64,000 nt of DNA from Marinimicrococcus sp033875255 (GTDB lineage: Bacteria; Pseudomonadota; Alphaproteobacteria; Geminicoccales; Geminicoccaceae). The position numbers and the translations under genes are program-made. The stretch covers positions 82,492 to 146,491 of the forward strand of contig JAWZSN010000013.1 in assembly GCA_033875255.1 (NCBI GenBank), given 5' to 3'. Below are positions 48,447-57,234 of this stretch, piece after piece. How positions within the stretch are numbered: the stretch's first letter is position 1; every line of letters begins with the position of its first letter. The notes under the pieces are model-generated. The model saw nothing but the letters and a program-made list of their open reading frames with translations, was not told the origin of the DNA and made no database searches.

Positions 48447-49286
48447 TCAGGAGCCCGCCGGCAAAAGCCGCTCGAAAGCCTCGAGCTCCTCGGGCGGCAG
48501 CGGGCTGGTGACCTCGTAGCGGAAATGCGGACCTTCCCAGCGCATCTGGCTGAGACCGGGCAGGTCTGCCGCGGTCGGCATCGCCGTGCCGCGCGGGCGG
48601 ATGTGCAGCATGGTGGTGGCGTCGCCATGGCCATAGAGGAGCACGGCACCCTCGCCGCCGGCCTGCCGGTCGAGGCTGCCGCCGAGCAGCGAGAAGCCGT
48701 CCGGCTGCGGCGGCAGCGGGTAGTCGGTGCCGGTGGTCTCGACGAGCCAGCGGCGCAGCCGCTCGGAGTCACCGCTCGCGAAATCGGGCGCGCGGCCATC
48801 GGTGAGAAGGCCCGCGGGGGCGAGCGCCATCGGACCGCCGGCGCGCGGGCCGAGCAGCGTCATGCCGAGCTGGTAGACCGTGCCCAGGGCCGCGGTGATC
48901 AGCAGCACCCCGGCGAGCGGCCCGAGAAAGCGGCGGCGGCCCTGCTGGCGGCGACGCGGCCGGTCGGTCACCACCGGCGGTGGCGGGGGCAACCGGCCGG
49001 GCTCGCGCGGTGGTGGCAGGGCGCGCATCACCGGCATCTCGGGCAAGGGAGCCGGATGGGTGGTGCTGCGCACCAGATCGACCTCGAGGGTCGACCAGAT
49101 CGCCTCGCAGCGCTCGAGCGAGCGGAACCGCCGGGCGAGCTCGCGCTCGAACTGCTTGAGCTTCTCGATGCGGGTGCGGCAGGCGAGGCAGGTGGCCACG
49201 TGCCGGCGCATCAACGCTCCCCGGCTGCGGCCGAGCCGGCCGTCCAGAAAGGCCTCGAGATAGCGGTCCAGATCCGAGCACTGCAT
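48447..49286 (-). CDS. Zinc-finger anti-sigma-like membrane protein
   Basis: 279 residues from ATG 49284-49286. The N-terminus has the anti-sigma zinc-binding pattern HVATCLAC (HxxxCxxC) after LEAFLDGRLGRSRGALMRR; a proline-rich linker follows, then one membrane segment near 125-145 (FLGPLAGVLLITAALGTVY) and a periplasmic domain of about 135 residues. The topology is that of ZAS-type anti-sigma factors. No sigma factor gene is next to it, which is unusual; the partner may be elsewhere or the protein may have another role. Confidence 0.82.
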   Translation of the reverse strand: MQCSDLDRYLEAFLDGRLGRSRGALMRRHVATCLACRTRIEKLKQFERELARRFRSLERCEAIWSTLEVDLVRSTTHPAPLPEMPVMRALPPPREPGRLPPPPPVVTDRPRRRQQGRRRFLGPLAGVLLITAALGTVYQLGMTLLGPRAGGPMALAPAGLLTDGRAPDFASGDSERLRRWLVETTGTDYPLPPQPDGFSLLGGSLDRQAGGEGAVLLYGHGDATTMLHIRPRGTAMPTAADLPGLSQMRWEGPHFRYEVTSPLPPEELEAFERLLPAGS

Positions 49287-49530
49287 GGGACCCACCCCGC
49301 CGGCGCGTCATCGGCACTCGCGCACACCGACCGGCGCGGCTCCTGCCATCCCATCCGACACGACGGCTGCTTAGACCCGTCGACTTTCCTCCAAAGGACG
49401 GCACGACGCAATGGCCGAGGTGCTGCGCCGCCATGCGCCGTGGCGTCGCCGCATCATGGGCTGCATTCCTCATTGCCAAGCGGCGGCGATCCATCGACAT
49501 AGAAGGACGGGGCCGAGCCGGCGGGCACGC

Positions 49531-49564
49531 GGACGGCCCGAGGGGTCTGGTACCTCGCCCGTCC
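49531..49564 (+). promoter_or_regulatory. Leader hairpin of EF-G paralogue
   Basis: GGACGGCCCGAGG pairs with CCTCGCCCGTCC with one bulged base, nine-base loop, ending 20-30 bases before the Shine-Dalgarno AAGGGAGG of the EF-G-like gene. It could be a translation control element; the remaining part of the 310-base gap (49287-49596) shows nothing else recognisable. Confidence 0.35.
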
Positions 49565-49596
49565 GTCTGCGGCGGCTCCCAACAAGGGAGGCAGCA

Positions 49597-51618
49597 ATGA
49601 GCGCGGACGCATCCAACCGGAACGTAGCCTTGGTCGGCCCCGGCGGGGCCGGCAAGACCACGCTCCTCGAAAGCCTGCTGTTCGTCACCGGCGCCATCGG
49701 CCGCAAGGGTCGGGTGACGGACAAGAACACTGTCGGCGACGCCAGCCCCGAGGCGCGCGAGCGGCAGATGAGCACCGAGGTGAACGTCGCCGGCACGAGC
49801 CACGAGGCTATCCGCCTCACCCTGCTCGACTGTCCGGGCTCGGTGGAGTTCGTCCAGGAAGCGCGCGCCGCCCTCATGGGCGTCGATCTCGCCGTGGTGG
49901 TGGTGGAGCCTGTGCTCGAGCGGATGATCGCGGTGGCACCGTTGCTCCATTTCCTCGACGAGCACGACATCCCTCACATGGTCTTCATCAACAAGATGGA
50001 CCGCTCGGAGGTGCGCTACCGCGATCTGCTCGACGCGATTCGCAGGGTGAGCGCCCGGCCGGTGGTGCCGCACCAGTATGCGATCGGCCGCGGCGAGGAG
50101 CTGCTGGGCTATGTCGATCTGGTGACCGAGCAGGCTTACGCCTACCGGAAGGACGGTCCCTCCGACCGCATTCCGCTGCCAGAGGAGTATCGCGAGCGCG
50201 AGCAGGAAGCGCGGCGGATGATGCTCGAGACCTTGGCCGATTTCGACGACGACCTGCTGGAAAAGCTTCTCGAGGACCAGGAGCCTCCGACCGAGCAGAT
50301 CCTGCGCGATCTCCAAAAGACCCTGGGCGCCGACCAGGTGGTGCCCGTCTTCATGGGCGTGGCCGAGCAGGACATGGGTGTGCGGCGCTTCCTCGAGGCG
50401 CTCGTCCAGGAGACGCCCGAGCCTGCCGCGCGGGCAGCAGCGCTGGGCATCGCTGGCGATGGTCCGCCGCTGGTCCAGGTCCTCAAGACCTATTTCGTGC
50501 CGCATGCCGGCAAGCTGTCTCTTGTGCGGGTGTGGCGCGGCAGCGTCAAGGACGGGATGACGCTCGACGATATGCGGATCGGCGGGGTGGTGCGCCTGAT
50601 GGGCGGCCAGCACGAGCCGGTGGGCGAGGCGGGGCCTGGCAGCATCGTCGGCCTGGCGCGACTCGAGGAGGCTCGCACCGGGGCCGTGCTGGGCTCGCCC
50701 GGCGAGGCCGCGCCGATGCGCAGCGCGGCGCCGGCGCCGCCGATGTATGCCTTTGCCATCACCCCCGCCAATCGCAGCGACGAGGTCAAGCTCTCGAGCG
50801 CTTTTGCCAAGCTGGTCGACGAGGATCCCGGGCTGCGCGTCGAGTCGGACCCGGAGATGCGCCAGACGCTGCTGTGGGGGCAGGGCGAGATGCATCTGCG
50901 GGTGGCGCTCGACCGGCTGCGCAACAAGTACAATGCGGCGGTCGAGGCAAGCTCGCCCAAAACGCCTTACCGCGAGACCATCCGCAAGGCGAGCCAGGCG
51001 CATGGCCGGCACAAGAAGCAGAGCGGAGGCCACGGCCAGTTCGGCGACGTCAAGATCGAGATCCGGCCCCTGGACCGCGGCCAGGGCTTCCAGTTCGAGA
51101 ACCGCATCGTCGGCGGCGCCGTGCCGCGCCAGTTCATCCCCGCGGTCGAGGGCGGCGCCCGCGACTTCCTGCAGAAGGGGCCGCTCGGCTTTCCCGTGGT
51201 CGACGTCGCGGTGACGCTCACCGACGGCCAGTTCCACAGTGTCGACAGCAACGAGCTGTCCTTCAAGATGGCGACCGCGCTGGCGCTCAAGGAGGGCCTG
51301 CCGAAATGCGCCCCTGTGCTGCTCGAGCCGGTGCTGTCGGTCACCATCTCGGTGCCCGCTGACTACACGTCCAAGGCGTTGCAGCTGATCTCCACGAGGC
51401 GCGGGCAGATCCTCGGCTACGAGGCCAAGGGCGGGTGGAGCGAGTGGGATGAGATCCGCGCCAGCATCCCGCAGGCCGAGATGCACGACCTGATCGTCAC
51501 GCTGCGCTCGATGACCCAGGGCACCGGCTTTTTCGAGTGGAGCTACGACCGTTTGCAGGAGGTCCCGGAGCGGCTGGCGCAGGCCATCGCCGAGAACCAC
51601 GGCAACACTGCCGGCTGA
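49597..51618 (+). CDS. Elongation factor G-like GTPase
   Basis: 673 residues from ATG 49597, preceded by AAGGGAGG. G1 loop GPGGAGKTTLLES, G3 DCPG in LLDCPGSVEF, G4 NKMD in FINKMDRSE; then domain II, domain III, domain IV (GGHGQFGDVKIEIRPLDRGQ) and domain V. The switch I threonine region is shortened and differs from true EF-G (MSTEVNVAGTSHEAIR). This is the EF-G-like paralogue found in many alphaproteobacteria rather than FusA, which belongs in the str operon with ribosomal proteins. Its role may be ribosome recycling or stress-related translation; unproven. A longer in-frame reading to 49411 is not supported. Confidence 0.9.
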   Translation: MSADASNRNVALVGPGGAGKTTLLESLLFVTGAIGRKGRVTDKNTVGDASPEARERQMSTEVNVAGTSHEAIRLTLLDCPGSVEFVQEARAALMGVDLAVVVVEPVLERMIAVAPLLHFLDEHDIPHMVFINKMDRSEVRYRDLLDAIRRVSARPVVPHQYAIGRGEELLGYVDLVTEQAYAYRKDGPSDRIPLPEEYREREQEARRMMLETLADFDDDLLEKLLEDQEPPTEQILRDLQKTLGADQVVPVFMGVAEQDMGVRRFLEALVQETPEPAARAAALGIAGDGPPLVQVLKTYFVPHAGKLSLVRVWRGSVKDGMTLDDMRIGGVVRLMGGQHEPVGEAGPGSIVGLARLEEARTGAVLGSPGEAAPMRSAAPAPPMYAFAITPANRSDEVKLSSAFAKLVDEDPGLRVESDPEMRQTLLWGQGEMHLRVALDRLRNKYNAAVEASSPKTPYRETIRKASQAHGRHKKQSGGHGQFGDVKIEIRPLDRGQGFQFENRIVGGAVPRQFIPAVEGGARDFLQKGPLGFPVVDVAVTLTDGQFHSVDSNELSFKMATALALKEGLPKCAPVLLEPVLSVTISVPADYTSKALQLISTRRGQILGYEAKGGWSEWDEIRASIPQAEMHDLIVTLRSMTQGTGFFEWSYDRLQEVPERLAQAIAENHGNTAG

Positions 51619-51673
51619 GTTGCCGGCAGAAGGCCGCCGCCCCGCCCCGAGGACGAGCGGGGCGGCGCCGCGC

Positions 51674-52291
51674 TCAGGTGGCGCTTGCCGCCTCCACCCG
51701 TCCGCGCAGCATGTCGAGCAGGCCGTCGATGCCGTGCTGCTGGGCTATCGCCAGGAACTCGCTGCGCTGGGTGACGACGAAGCTCGCGCCCTCCACCACC
51801 ATGTCGATGACGCGCGGGCCGCTTTCCAGCTGGCGCACCCGCCAGTCGACCCGGATCGGCGTGTCGGCGGGGCGGCGGATCTCGGTGCGCACCAGCACGT
51901 CGCCGCCAGCACCGCGGCCCGCGGCGCTGCTGCCGAGCACCGCGAAACGCTCGCCCGAGTAGGCGCGCAGCCGCTGGCTGTAGGTCTTGAGGACGAGGTC
52001 GGTGAACAGTCGCTCGTACTCAGCCTTTTGGGAGGCGTTCATCCGCCGGTACTCGAGGCCGAGCGCCAGGCGCGCCAGAAGAGGCAGGTCGAACTCGCTC
52101 TGCAGCAGCGCCCCGAGCCGGGCCTCCAGCGCTGCCTCGTCGTCGGCAAGAATCTCGATGACCCGCTGGCCCAGCCGCTCGACGAGCATGCGGGCGGCCG
52201 CCTCCTCGTCGGCGACGCCCGCGGCGGCCGCGGCGGGAAGCATCAGCGTCGCCGCGCCGCAGCGCAGCACAAACCGTCGGCTGATCGACAT
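51674..52291 (-). CDS. MlaC/Ttg2D-like phospholipid-binding protein
   Basis: 205 residues from ATG 52289-52291. A twin-arginine-like signal (MSISRRFVLRCGAATLMLPA) precedes an MlaC fold: EFDLPLLARLALGLEYRRM, KAEYERLFTDLVLKTYSQRL, YSGERFAVLG, VDWRVRQLESGPRVIDMVVE and QRSEFLAIAQQHGIDGLLDMLR. MlaC carries phospholipids between outer and inner membrane. No mlaD/E/F genes are adjacent, so it is an isolated member; the hopanoid-associated HpnM type in alphaproteobacteria is an alternative. Confidence 0.87.
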   Translation of the reverse strand: MSISRRFVLRCGAATLMLPAAAAAGVADEEAAARMLVERLGQRVIEILADDEAALEARLGALLQSEFDLPLLARLALGLEYRRMNASQKAEYERLFTDLVLKTYSQRLRAYSGERFAVLGSSAAGRGAGGDVLVRTEIRRPADTPIRVDWRVRQLESGPRVIDMVVEGASFVVTQRSEFLAIAQQHGIDGLLDMLRGRVEAASAT

Positions 52292-52485
52292 TGGAAACCC
52301 CGGTGCATCCATTTGAGGTGGAATGTTTCTGGTCTTAGTCGCCTTTTCGATTGGGCGCCATCCCCTGTGCACCATCACCTGCCCGTCCGCACGGCGGCGG
52401 CACACTCTCTTGCGCCAGATCAAGGGATCCTAACGGGCAATTGTTTGATAAACTGTTCATCCAAAGAAAAATCGGGAGGGCAGCG

Positions 52486-52749
52486 ATGATCACCTACGAG
52501 GACTGCCTTGCGCTCGCCGGGCTCACCGAGGAGGAGGTCGCCGCGGTGGCGCGTCACGAGAAGCTGCCGGAGATGCTCGCGGCCGAGCTGGGCGGTTACC
52601 TGTGCGCCGAGCCGGGCGGCACCGCCCGACTCCAGCACATGATCCGGGACGACATCGAGGCCGCCCGCCGGGCTGGCAACTGCGCCGAGGCTGCAAGGCT
52701 GCGGCTGGTGCTGCGCCATTTCTGCGCGACCCATCCGGCTTCCGGCTGA
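52486..52749 (+). CDS. Small conserved alphaproteobacterial protein
   Basis: 87 residues, starting MITYEDCLALAGLTEEEVAA. It is acidic and helical, with PEMLAAELGGYL and a C-terminal LRLVLRHFCATHP. Similar short proteins of unknown function with TYEDCLAL...EEE...PE are common in alphaproteobacteria. Start chosen for GGGAGGG eight bases upstream. The preceding 60 bases are unusually AT-rich (TTGTTTGATAAACTG), consistent with its own promoter. Confidence 0.8.
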   Translation: MITYEDCLALAGLTEEEVAAVARHEKLPEMLAAELGGYLCAEPGGTARLQHMIRDDIEAARRAGNCAEAARLRLVLRHFCATHPASG

Positions 52750-52754
52750 CCCGC

Positions 52755-53975
52755 TCAGGCCTCGCCGCGCCGTGCGGCGGGGCCGGTGCCGGCGATGGTC
52801 GCGATGGTGAGCAGGCTGAAGATCGCCACCAGCCAGAACACCAGGCGCAGCATCTCCAGGTCGACCAGCAGGCCGTACAGCGGCGGGGCGATGAGCCCGC
52901 CGATATTGAAGCCGACCATCACGAAGCCGAAAACCTTGCCGCTCGCGCCGGGGGGCGTGACCTGGCGCACCAGCATGTCGCGCGAGGGGGCGATGAGCCC
53001 GCTGAAGAAGCCGGCCACCAGGAACAGCGCCACGATCGGCCAGAGGTCCATCTCGAAGAGCGCGAACAGGCCGGCCGCGACGCCGATCACCAGCGAGCTC
53101 AGGCCCACCACCAGCCCGTGCCGGCCGAACCGGTCGGCGACCCAGCCGCCGGCCAGCACGCCCAGCGCGCTGACAACCAGATAGACCGTGAGCGGCAGGC
53201 TGGCGGTCGCGAGGTCGAAGCCGTAGAGCCGCTGCAGCACCACCACGCCGAAGGCGGTGAAGCCGCTGTGCGAGATCGCCAGCATCAGGAAGAACAGCAG
53301 CGAGAGCAGAACCGGCGGGCTCATGAGCAGCCGCATGTCGGTCCGGGTCGATTCCTGCGGCTTGCGGGCCGGTGCCCTCTCGCGGGCGGAGAGGTCGGCG
53401 CGGCTGGCGAGCAGCGCCAGACTAACGGCGAGGCCGGCGATCCCGGTCACGAGGAGGGCCGTCTGCCAGCCGAGCCAGGCGGTCAGCGCCACCATCACCG
53501 GCGGCGCCATGGCAAAGCCCAGATAGCCGCCGAAGGTATGGATCGAGAAGGCGCGACCGATCCGGCCCGGGCTGACCCGGGCTGCGAGCACCGCATAGTC
53601 GGCCGGGTGGTAGACGGCGTTGCCGAGCCCCGCCAGCACCATCAAGGCGAGCAGCGCGGGATAGGTCGGAAACAGGCCCAAAAGCCCGATCGCCACGGCA
53701 AAGGCGGTGTGGCCGACGATGAGGATCGCCGCCGGCCCGATGCGATCAACCAGAAAGCCGATCGGCGGCTGGCTGAGCGCGGTGGTGACGTTGAGGACCG
53801 CCAGTCCCAGGCCCAGCGCGGCGACGCTGACGCCGAGCTCGGTGGAGAGCAGCCCGAAGAGCGGCGGCAGCGCCAGGATGTAGAAGTGCGAGAAAAAGTG
53901 GGCGGAAGTGATCAGCGTGGTGACCTTGACGTCGCCGCCGGCCGCCGGAGAAGCGCCCTCCACCCGCGTCGCCAT
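52755..53975 (-). CDS. MFS transporter
   Basis: 406 residues from ATG 53973-53975 (MATRVEGASPAAGG). Twelve membrane segments; motif A-like VDRIGPAAILIVGH and WVADRFGRHGLV; NAVYHPADYAVLAARV and FSIHTFGGYLGFAMAPP resemble fosmidomycin-resistance/ FsrA-like and oxalate/formate-type families. The ATG is two bases after the stop of the Ldh-family dehydrogenase, so the two are co-translated, which suggests the permease carries the dehydrogenase's 2-hydroxy or 2-oxo acid. That link is inference. Confidence 0.87.
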   Translation of the reverse strand: MATRVEGASPAAGGDVKVTTLITSAHFFSHFYILALPPLFGLLSTELGVSVAALGLGLAVLNVTTALSQPPIGFLVDRIGPAAILIVGHTAFAVAIGLLGLFPTYPALLALMVLAGLGNAVYHPADYAVLAARVSPGRIGRAFSIHTFGGYLGFAMAPPVMVALTAWLGWQTALLVTGIAGLAVSLALLASRADLSARERAPARKPQESTRTDMRLLMSPPVLLSLLFFLMLAISHSGFTAFGVVVLQRLYGFDLATASLPLTVYLVVSALGVLAGGWVADRFGRHGLVVGLSSLVIGVAAGLFALFEMDLWPIVALFLVAGFFSGLIAPSRDMLVRQVTPPGASGKVFGFVMVGFNIGGLIAPPLYGLLVDLEMLRLVFWLVAIFSLLTIATIAGTGPAARRGEA

Positions 53976-53977
53976 CT

Positions 53978-55039
53978 TCAGCCTCCGATCGCCTGCGGCG
54001 GGGCCACCCCCAGCCGCCCGGCCTCGGCCACGAGCGCCCCGATGATCCCCGGATAGAGCTCGACGCCCTCCGCCAGCGCCCGGCGCTTGCGGGCGAGGGC
54101 CGCGTCGCCCGGCACGCGCACCTTCTCCATGCCCGGCCGCGGCGGGTTCGAGCGGCAGGCATCGGCCAGCCAGCCGGCCTGGCGCTCGAACGCCTCGAGG
54201 CCGCCGAAGGCCGCCGGGTCGAAGGCCTGCACGAACACCGACGCGCCCCAGGTGGCGGGCGCGTCGGCGCGGCCGAAGCCGGCGAGCGCCTGGGTCAGCG
54301 TCTCGATCATCAAGGCGAGGGCATAGCCCTTGTGGCCATGGTCGAGGCCGCCCATCGGCAGGATCGAGCCCGGCGGCTCGCGCTCGATGACGGCGCTGTC
54401 GTCGGTCGGGTTGCCGTCGGCGTCGAGCCACCACTGGAAGGGCAGGCGGCGCCCCTCGCCGGCGAGGCGGCCGGAGAGCCCGTTGGTGGTCACCGAGGCA
54501 CTGATGTCGATCAGGATGGGGTCGCCCCCGGTGGGAATGCCGCAGGCCACCGGGTTGGGGGTGAAGAGCGGCCGGCGTCCGCCGAACGGTGCCACCGAGG
54601 CGACCGAGGGATCGGAGGAAGCCAGCATCAGCATGCAGCCCTGCTCGGTCGCCCGGGTCAAGAAGGCCGCCAGGCAGCCGATATGATGGCTGCGGCGGAC
54701 AGTGACGGCGCCGACGCCGAAGCTCTTTGCGCGGCGCACCGCCTCGTCGACCGCCCGGGCGGTGAGCCACAGGCCGGGCAGGTAGCGGCCGTCCCAGGTG
54801 GTCACGGCGGCCATGTCGGCGACGATTTCCGGCTCGCCCTCGGCGGCCATCTCGCCGGCCGCGAGCTTCTTCAGATAGGCGGGGGCCAGCTGCAGTCCGT
54901 GGGTCGTGTGGCCCATCAGGTCGGCCTCCACCAGCAAGGCGGCGGTGACAGCCGCCTTCTCGCTGTCCAGCCCCGCCTTCTCGAACAGGCGCGTTGCAAA
55001 CGCCGTCAGCCCTGCCGCCTCGTACCGTTCAGCCATCAT
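53978..55039 (-). CDS. Ldh family (malate/L-lactate type) dehydrogenase
   Basis: 353 residues of the type-2 malate/lactate dehydrogenase family (YlbC, AllD, Mdh2), NAD(P)H-dependent oxidoreductases of 2-hydroxyacids. DLMGHTTHGLQLAPAYLKKL has the conserved histidine; SHHIGCLAAFLTRATEQG and TPNPVACGIPTGGDPILIDIS are signatures; GLDHGHKGYALALMIE forms the cofactor end. Possible substrates are ureidoglycolate, sulfolactate, malate or a sugar acid. It is first in a two-gene operon with an MFS permease. Confidence 0.92.
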   Translation of the reverse strand: MMAERYEAAGLTAFATRLFEKAGLDSEKAAVTAALLVEADLMGHTTHGLQLAPAYLKKLAAGEMAAEGEPEIVADMAAVTTWDGRYLPGLWLTARAVDEAVRRAKSFGVGAVTVRRSHHIGCLAAFLTRATEQGCMLMLASSDPSVASVAPFGGRRPLFTPNPVACGIPTGGDPILIDISASVTTNGLSGRLAGEGRRLPFQWWLDADGNPTDDSAVIEREPPGSILPMGGLDHGHKGYALALMIETLTQALAGFGRADAPATWGASVFVQAFDPAAFGGLEAFERQAGWLADACRSNPPRPGMEKVRVPGDAALARKRRALAEGVELYPGIIGALVAEAGRLGVAPPQAIGG

Positions 55040-55245
55040 GCCTCCCTGGCCATCGCCGCCCCTCTTGTCCCGCTTTGGCTGGCGCAGGACAAGCGCCGGC
55101 GGCGCAGGGCGCTCCTCTCCCAGTGCAGGAGGCTTGCTGCACCGACAGAGCGGCGAAAGAAAAGATCCGCATCGCGCGTGGTATCGTCGCTGTTTTCGGG
55201 ATCATCTTCTCGGAATGCACGATGTCGAAAACAGACGATGGCATC

Positions 55246-55270
55246 GGAACCCGACCGGGCGCGGGTCGTT
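55246..55270 (+). promoter_or_regulatory. Putative EcfG promoter
   Basis: GGAAC (55246-55250) and CGTT (55267-55270) separated by 16 bases, an exact fit to the EcfG general-stress consensus of alphaproteobacteria. It lies 76 bases before the ATG at 55347, within a 307-base gap (55040-55346) that otherwise shows no gene. Confidence 0.7.
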
Positions 55271-55346
55271 CGGACGAAACGCACGCCAAAAGAGGCTGCG
55301 TTTCTACCATCTCAGGGCGTCCCAGCGGCGCCCGCGATCGAGGAGA

Positions 55347-55700
55347 ATGGCCATGCGAGCACGTTATCTTTCCGCCCTGGCGCTGGCCGCCGCCCTGGCC
55401 ACCCCCGCTTTCGCGCAGTCGGGCAAGTCGAGCGACCAGTCGAGCCAGCAAGCCGGGCAGAAGGCGACCGCACAATCGACGCAGCAGCAGACGATGTCGC
55501 AGGAGAAGCTGCGCAGCCAGCTCGAGAAGGCGGGCTTCAGCAAGATCGAGATCATCGATGCGGCCTTTCTGGTGCGCGCCGAGGGGCCCGATGGCGACCG
55601 GGTGCTGATGTATATCGATCCGCCAAACAACATGGCCGGCGGCACCGGCAGCAGCGCGTCGGGCAGCGATAGCGGCAAGTCGAAGAAGTCGTCCAACTGA
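55347..55700 (+). CDS. Small secreted stress-type protein
   Basis: 117 residues: signal peptide (ARYLSALALAAALATPAFAQ), a glutamine/serine-rich stretch (SSDQSSQQAGQK), then a folded core LRSQLEKAGFSKIEIIDAAF and VRAEGPDGDRVLMYIDPP, and a serine/glycine/lysine tail. The core recalls PRC-barrel-associated or BON-like small periplasmic proteins but no named family is secure. ATG 55347 follows GAGGAGA; the second ATG (55353) is possible. A near-perfect EcfG promoter precedes it and a DUF4142 gene follows, both pointing to the general stress response. Confidence 0.8.
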   Translation: MAMRARYLSALALAAALATPAFAQSGKSSDQSSQQAGQKATAQSTQQQTMSQEKLRSQLEKAGFSKIEIIDAAFLVRAEGPDGDRVLMYIDPPNNMAGGTGSSASGSDSGKSKKSSN

Positions 55701-55712
55701 CGGCGGCGAACG

Positions 55713-55743
55713 GGGCGGGCCGCGCCGGTCTCTCGGCCCGCCC
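55713..55743 (+). terminator. Hairpin between two stress-type genes
   Basis: GGGCGGGCCG (55713-55722) pairs perfectly with CGGCCCGCCC (55734-55743), loop 11 bases, 12 bases after the upstream stop and 20 bases before the DUF4142 start. It may attenuate read-through. Confidence 0.5.
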
Positions 55744-55762
55744 GGCCGCCAGGAGCATCGCC

Positions 55763-56275
55763 ATGTTTCTAAGAGGAACCGTCGTCGTGGCGCTGGCCGC
55801 AGGGATCGCCGCTCCAGCACTCGCCGCCGGCCCCTACGACCTCGCCGAGCGGCGCTTTCTCGACGAGGTGGCGGATCCGACCTGGTTCGTGGTGGAGTCG
55901 GGACGTGCCGTGCTCGACCGGCTGGAGCACGACAGCCAGCTCGGCGAGCTCGCGCAACGCATGATGAAGGAGCACCGGGCGATCTACGTCACCCTGGCCG
56001 AGCTGGGTGAGGAGGTCGACGTTGCGGTCTCCAAGGAGCTGGACCAGCGCTTCACCGAGACGATGACGGGCCTTGAGAGCCTGGAAGGCGAGGACGATTT
56101 CACCCGCGCCTGGCTCGATGTCCAGATGGAGATCCATCGCGAGATCATCGAGGCCTTCGAGCGCCATGCCGCCGAGGCCGGCGCCAGCCCGAAGATGCGG
56201 GAGATCATCGAGGACCATCTTCCGCACCTGCGGGAGCATCTGGCCAGGGTAGAGGCGTTGCGGGGGCGAGGCTGA
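55763..56275 (+). CDS. DUF4142 periplasmic protein
   Basis: 170 residues: signal peptide (VVVALAAGIAAPALAAG) then a four-helix ferritin-like DUF4142 domain (FLDEVADPTWFVVESGR, LAQRMMKEHRAIYVTLAEL, AWLDVQMEIHREIIEAFERH, HLPHLREHLARVEAL). The family is common in alphaproteobacterial stress regulons; its molecular function is unknown. The start follows AGGAGCATCGCC. Likely co-transcribed with the upstream secreted protein from the EcfG-type promoter, subject to the hairpin in between. Confidence 0.9.
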   Translation: MFLRGTVVVALAAGIAAPALAAGPYDLAERRFLDEVADPTWFVVESGRAVLDRLEHDSQLGELAQRMMKEHRAIYVTLAELGEEVDVAVSKELDQRFTETMTGLESLEGEDDFTRAWLDVQMEIHREIIEAFERHAAEAGASPKMREIIEDHLPHLREHLARVEALRGRG

Positions 56276-56332
56276 CGGGCGAAGCCTCGCACCGCCTTTC
56301 CCGCAGGGCCGGCCTTCCGCTATAGGCCCGCC

Positions 56333-57013
56333 ATGCTTATCGACATAGTCCGCTCCTTTGGCGCCCTCGGCGACCGCCGCGTCCGCGGCGTGCTGTGGCG
56401 CGGCATCACCCTGGCGCTGGCCACCCTCATCGCGCTCGGCTTCGGCGTCGAAGCGTCGGTCGACCTGCTCGGCACCACGGGCTATTCGTGGGTCGACCGC
56501 TTCATCGACGTTCTGGGCGTTCTCGGCACCGCCGTCGTCGCCTGGCTGCTCTTCCCGAGTATTGTCGTGGCCCTCTCGAGCTTCTTCCTCGAGCGCGTCG
56601 TCGACGTCACCGAGGCCCGCTTCTACCCGGGCCTGCCGCCGGCTCGCGCTGTGCCGCTGGCCGAGCAGGTCTGGGCCGCGCTTCGCCTGCTGGGCCTGTC
56701 GCTGCTGCTCAATCTCGCCGCCCTGCCGCTCTATCTCGTCCCGGTCTTGAACCTGCCCGTCTGGCTGCTGATCAATGGCTGGCTGGTAGGCCGCGAATAT
56801 GTCGAGCTGGTGGCGCTGCGCCGGATGCGCCCGGCGGCGGTGACGGCGTTGCGCCGAGAGCGGCGGATCCGGCTTTGGGCCGCGGGAGCGCTGGTGGCTT
56901 TCCTGCTCACTGTCCCGCTGCTCAATCTGGCAGCGCCCGTGCTCGGCGCCGCCTTCATGACCCATCGCCTGCACCGGCTGGGCGTGGCGCGACCGGAAAC
57001 CCGGGCGGCCTGA
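56333..57013 (+). CDS. EI24/CysZ-like membrane protein
   Basis: 226 residues with about four to five membrane segments (GITLALATLIALGFGVEA; VVAWLLFPSIVVALSSFFL; LRLLGLSLLLNLAALPLYLV; AGALVAFLLTVPLLNLAAP). LINGWLVGREYVELVALRRM is the EI24 signature. CysZ relatives carry sulfate; most bacterial EI24 proteins are uncharacterised. It is 57 bases after the DUF4142 gene. Confidence 0.87.
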   Translation: MLIDIVRSFGALGDRRVRGVLWRGITLALATLIALGFGVEASVDLLGTTGYSWVDRFIDVLGVLGTAVVAWLLFPSIVVALSSFFLERVVDVTEARFYPGLPPARAVPLAEQVWAALRLLGLSLLLNLAALPLYLVPVLNLPVWLLINGWLVGREYVELVALRRMRPAAVTALRRERRIRLWAAGALVAFLLTVPLLNLAAPVLGAAFMTHRLHRLGVARPETRAA

Positions 57014-57120
57014 GCTGGCGCGGCGCCCGCCTTGTGGAATCGCCGTGGAGGGCTTCACGACACAGGCTGGCGGCAGCTCAAGCGGCCTGGCGGACGAGGC
57101 CAGGAGATGGCTCAACGCTC

Positions 57121-57182
57121 GCCGCCGCCAACTGACAAAAGACGGAAAACGAACGCCGCGTAGCGCCCTTCCACGGTTCCGC
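57121..57182 (+). repeat. Dispersed repeat module B, copy 5
   Basis: GCCGCCGCCAACTGACAAAA followed by GACGGAAAACGAACGCCGCG and TAGCGCCCTTCC. This aligns with the inverse of the sequences just downstream of the unknown genes at 62.5 and 63.5 kb (CCGCAAACTGACAAAAGAGG...GCGCGCAGCGCCTTGCAG). It lies in the 221-base gap between the EI24 gene and the convergent AI-2E permease, which otherwise holds nothing recognisable. Confidence 0.6.
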
Positions 57183-57234
57183 CAGCCTGCTGAGGTCTGG
57201 CCCTCTCTTCCCGCTGCTTGTTCGGGACGGCTAC

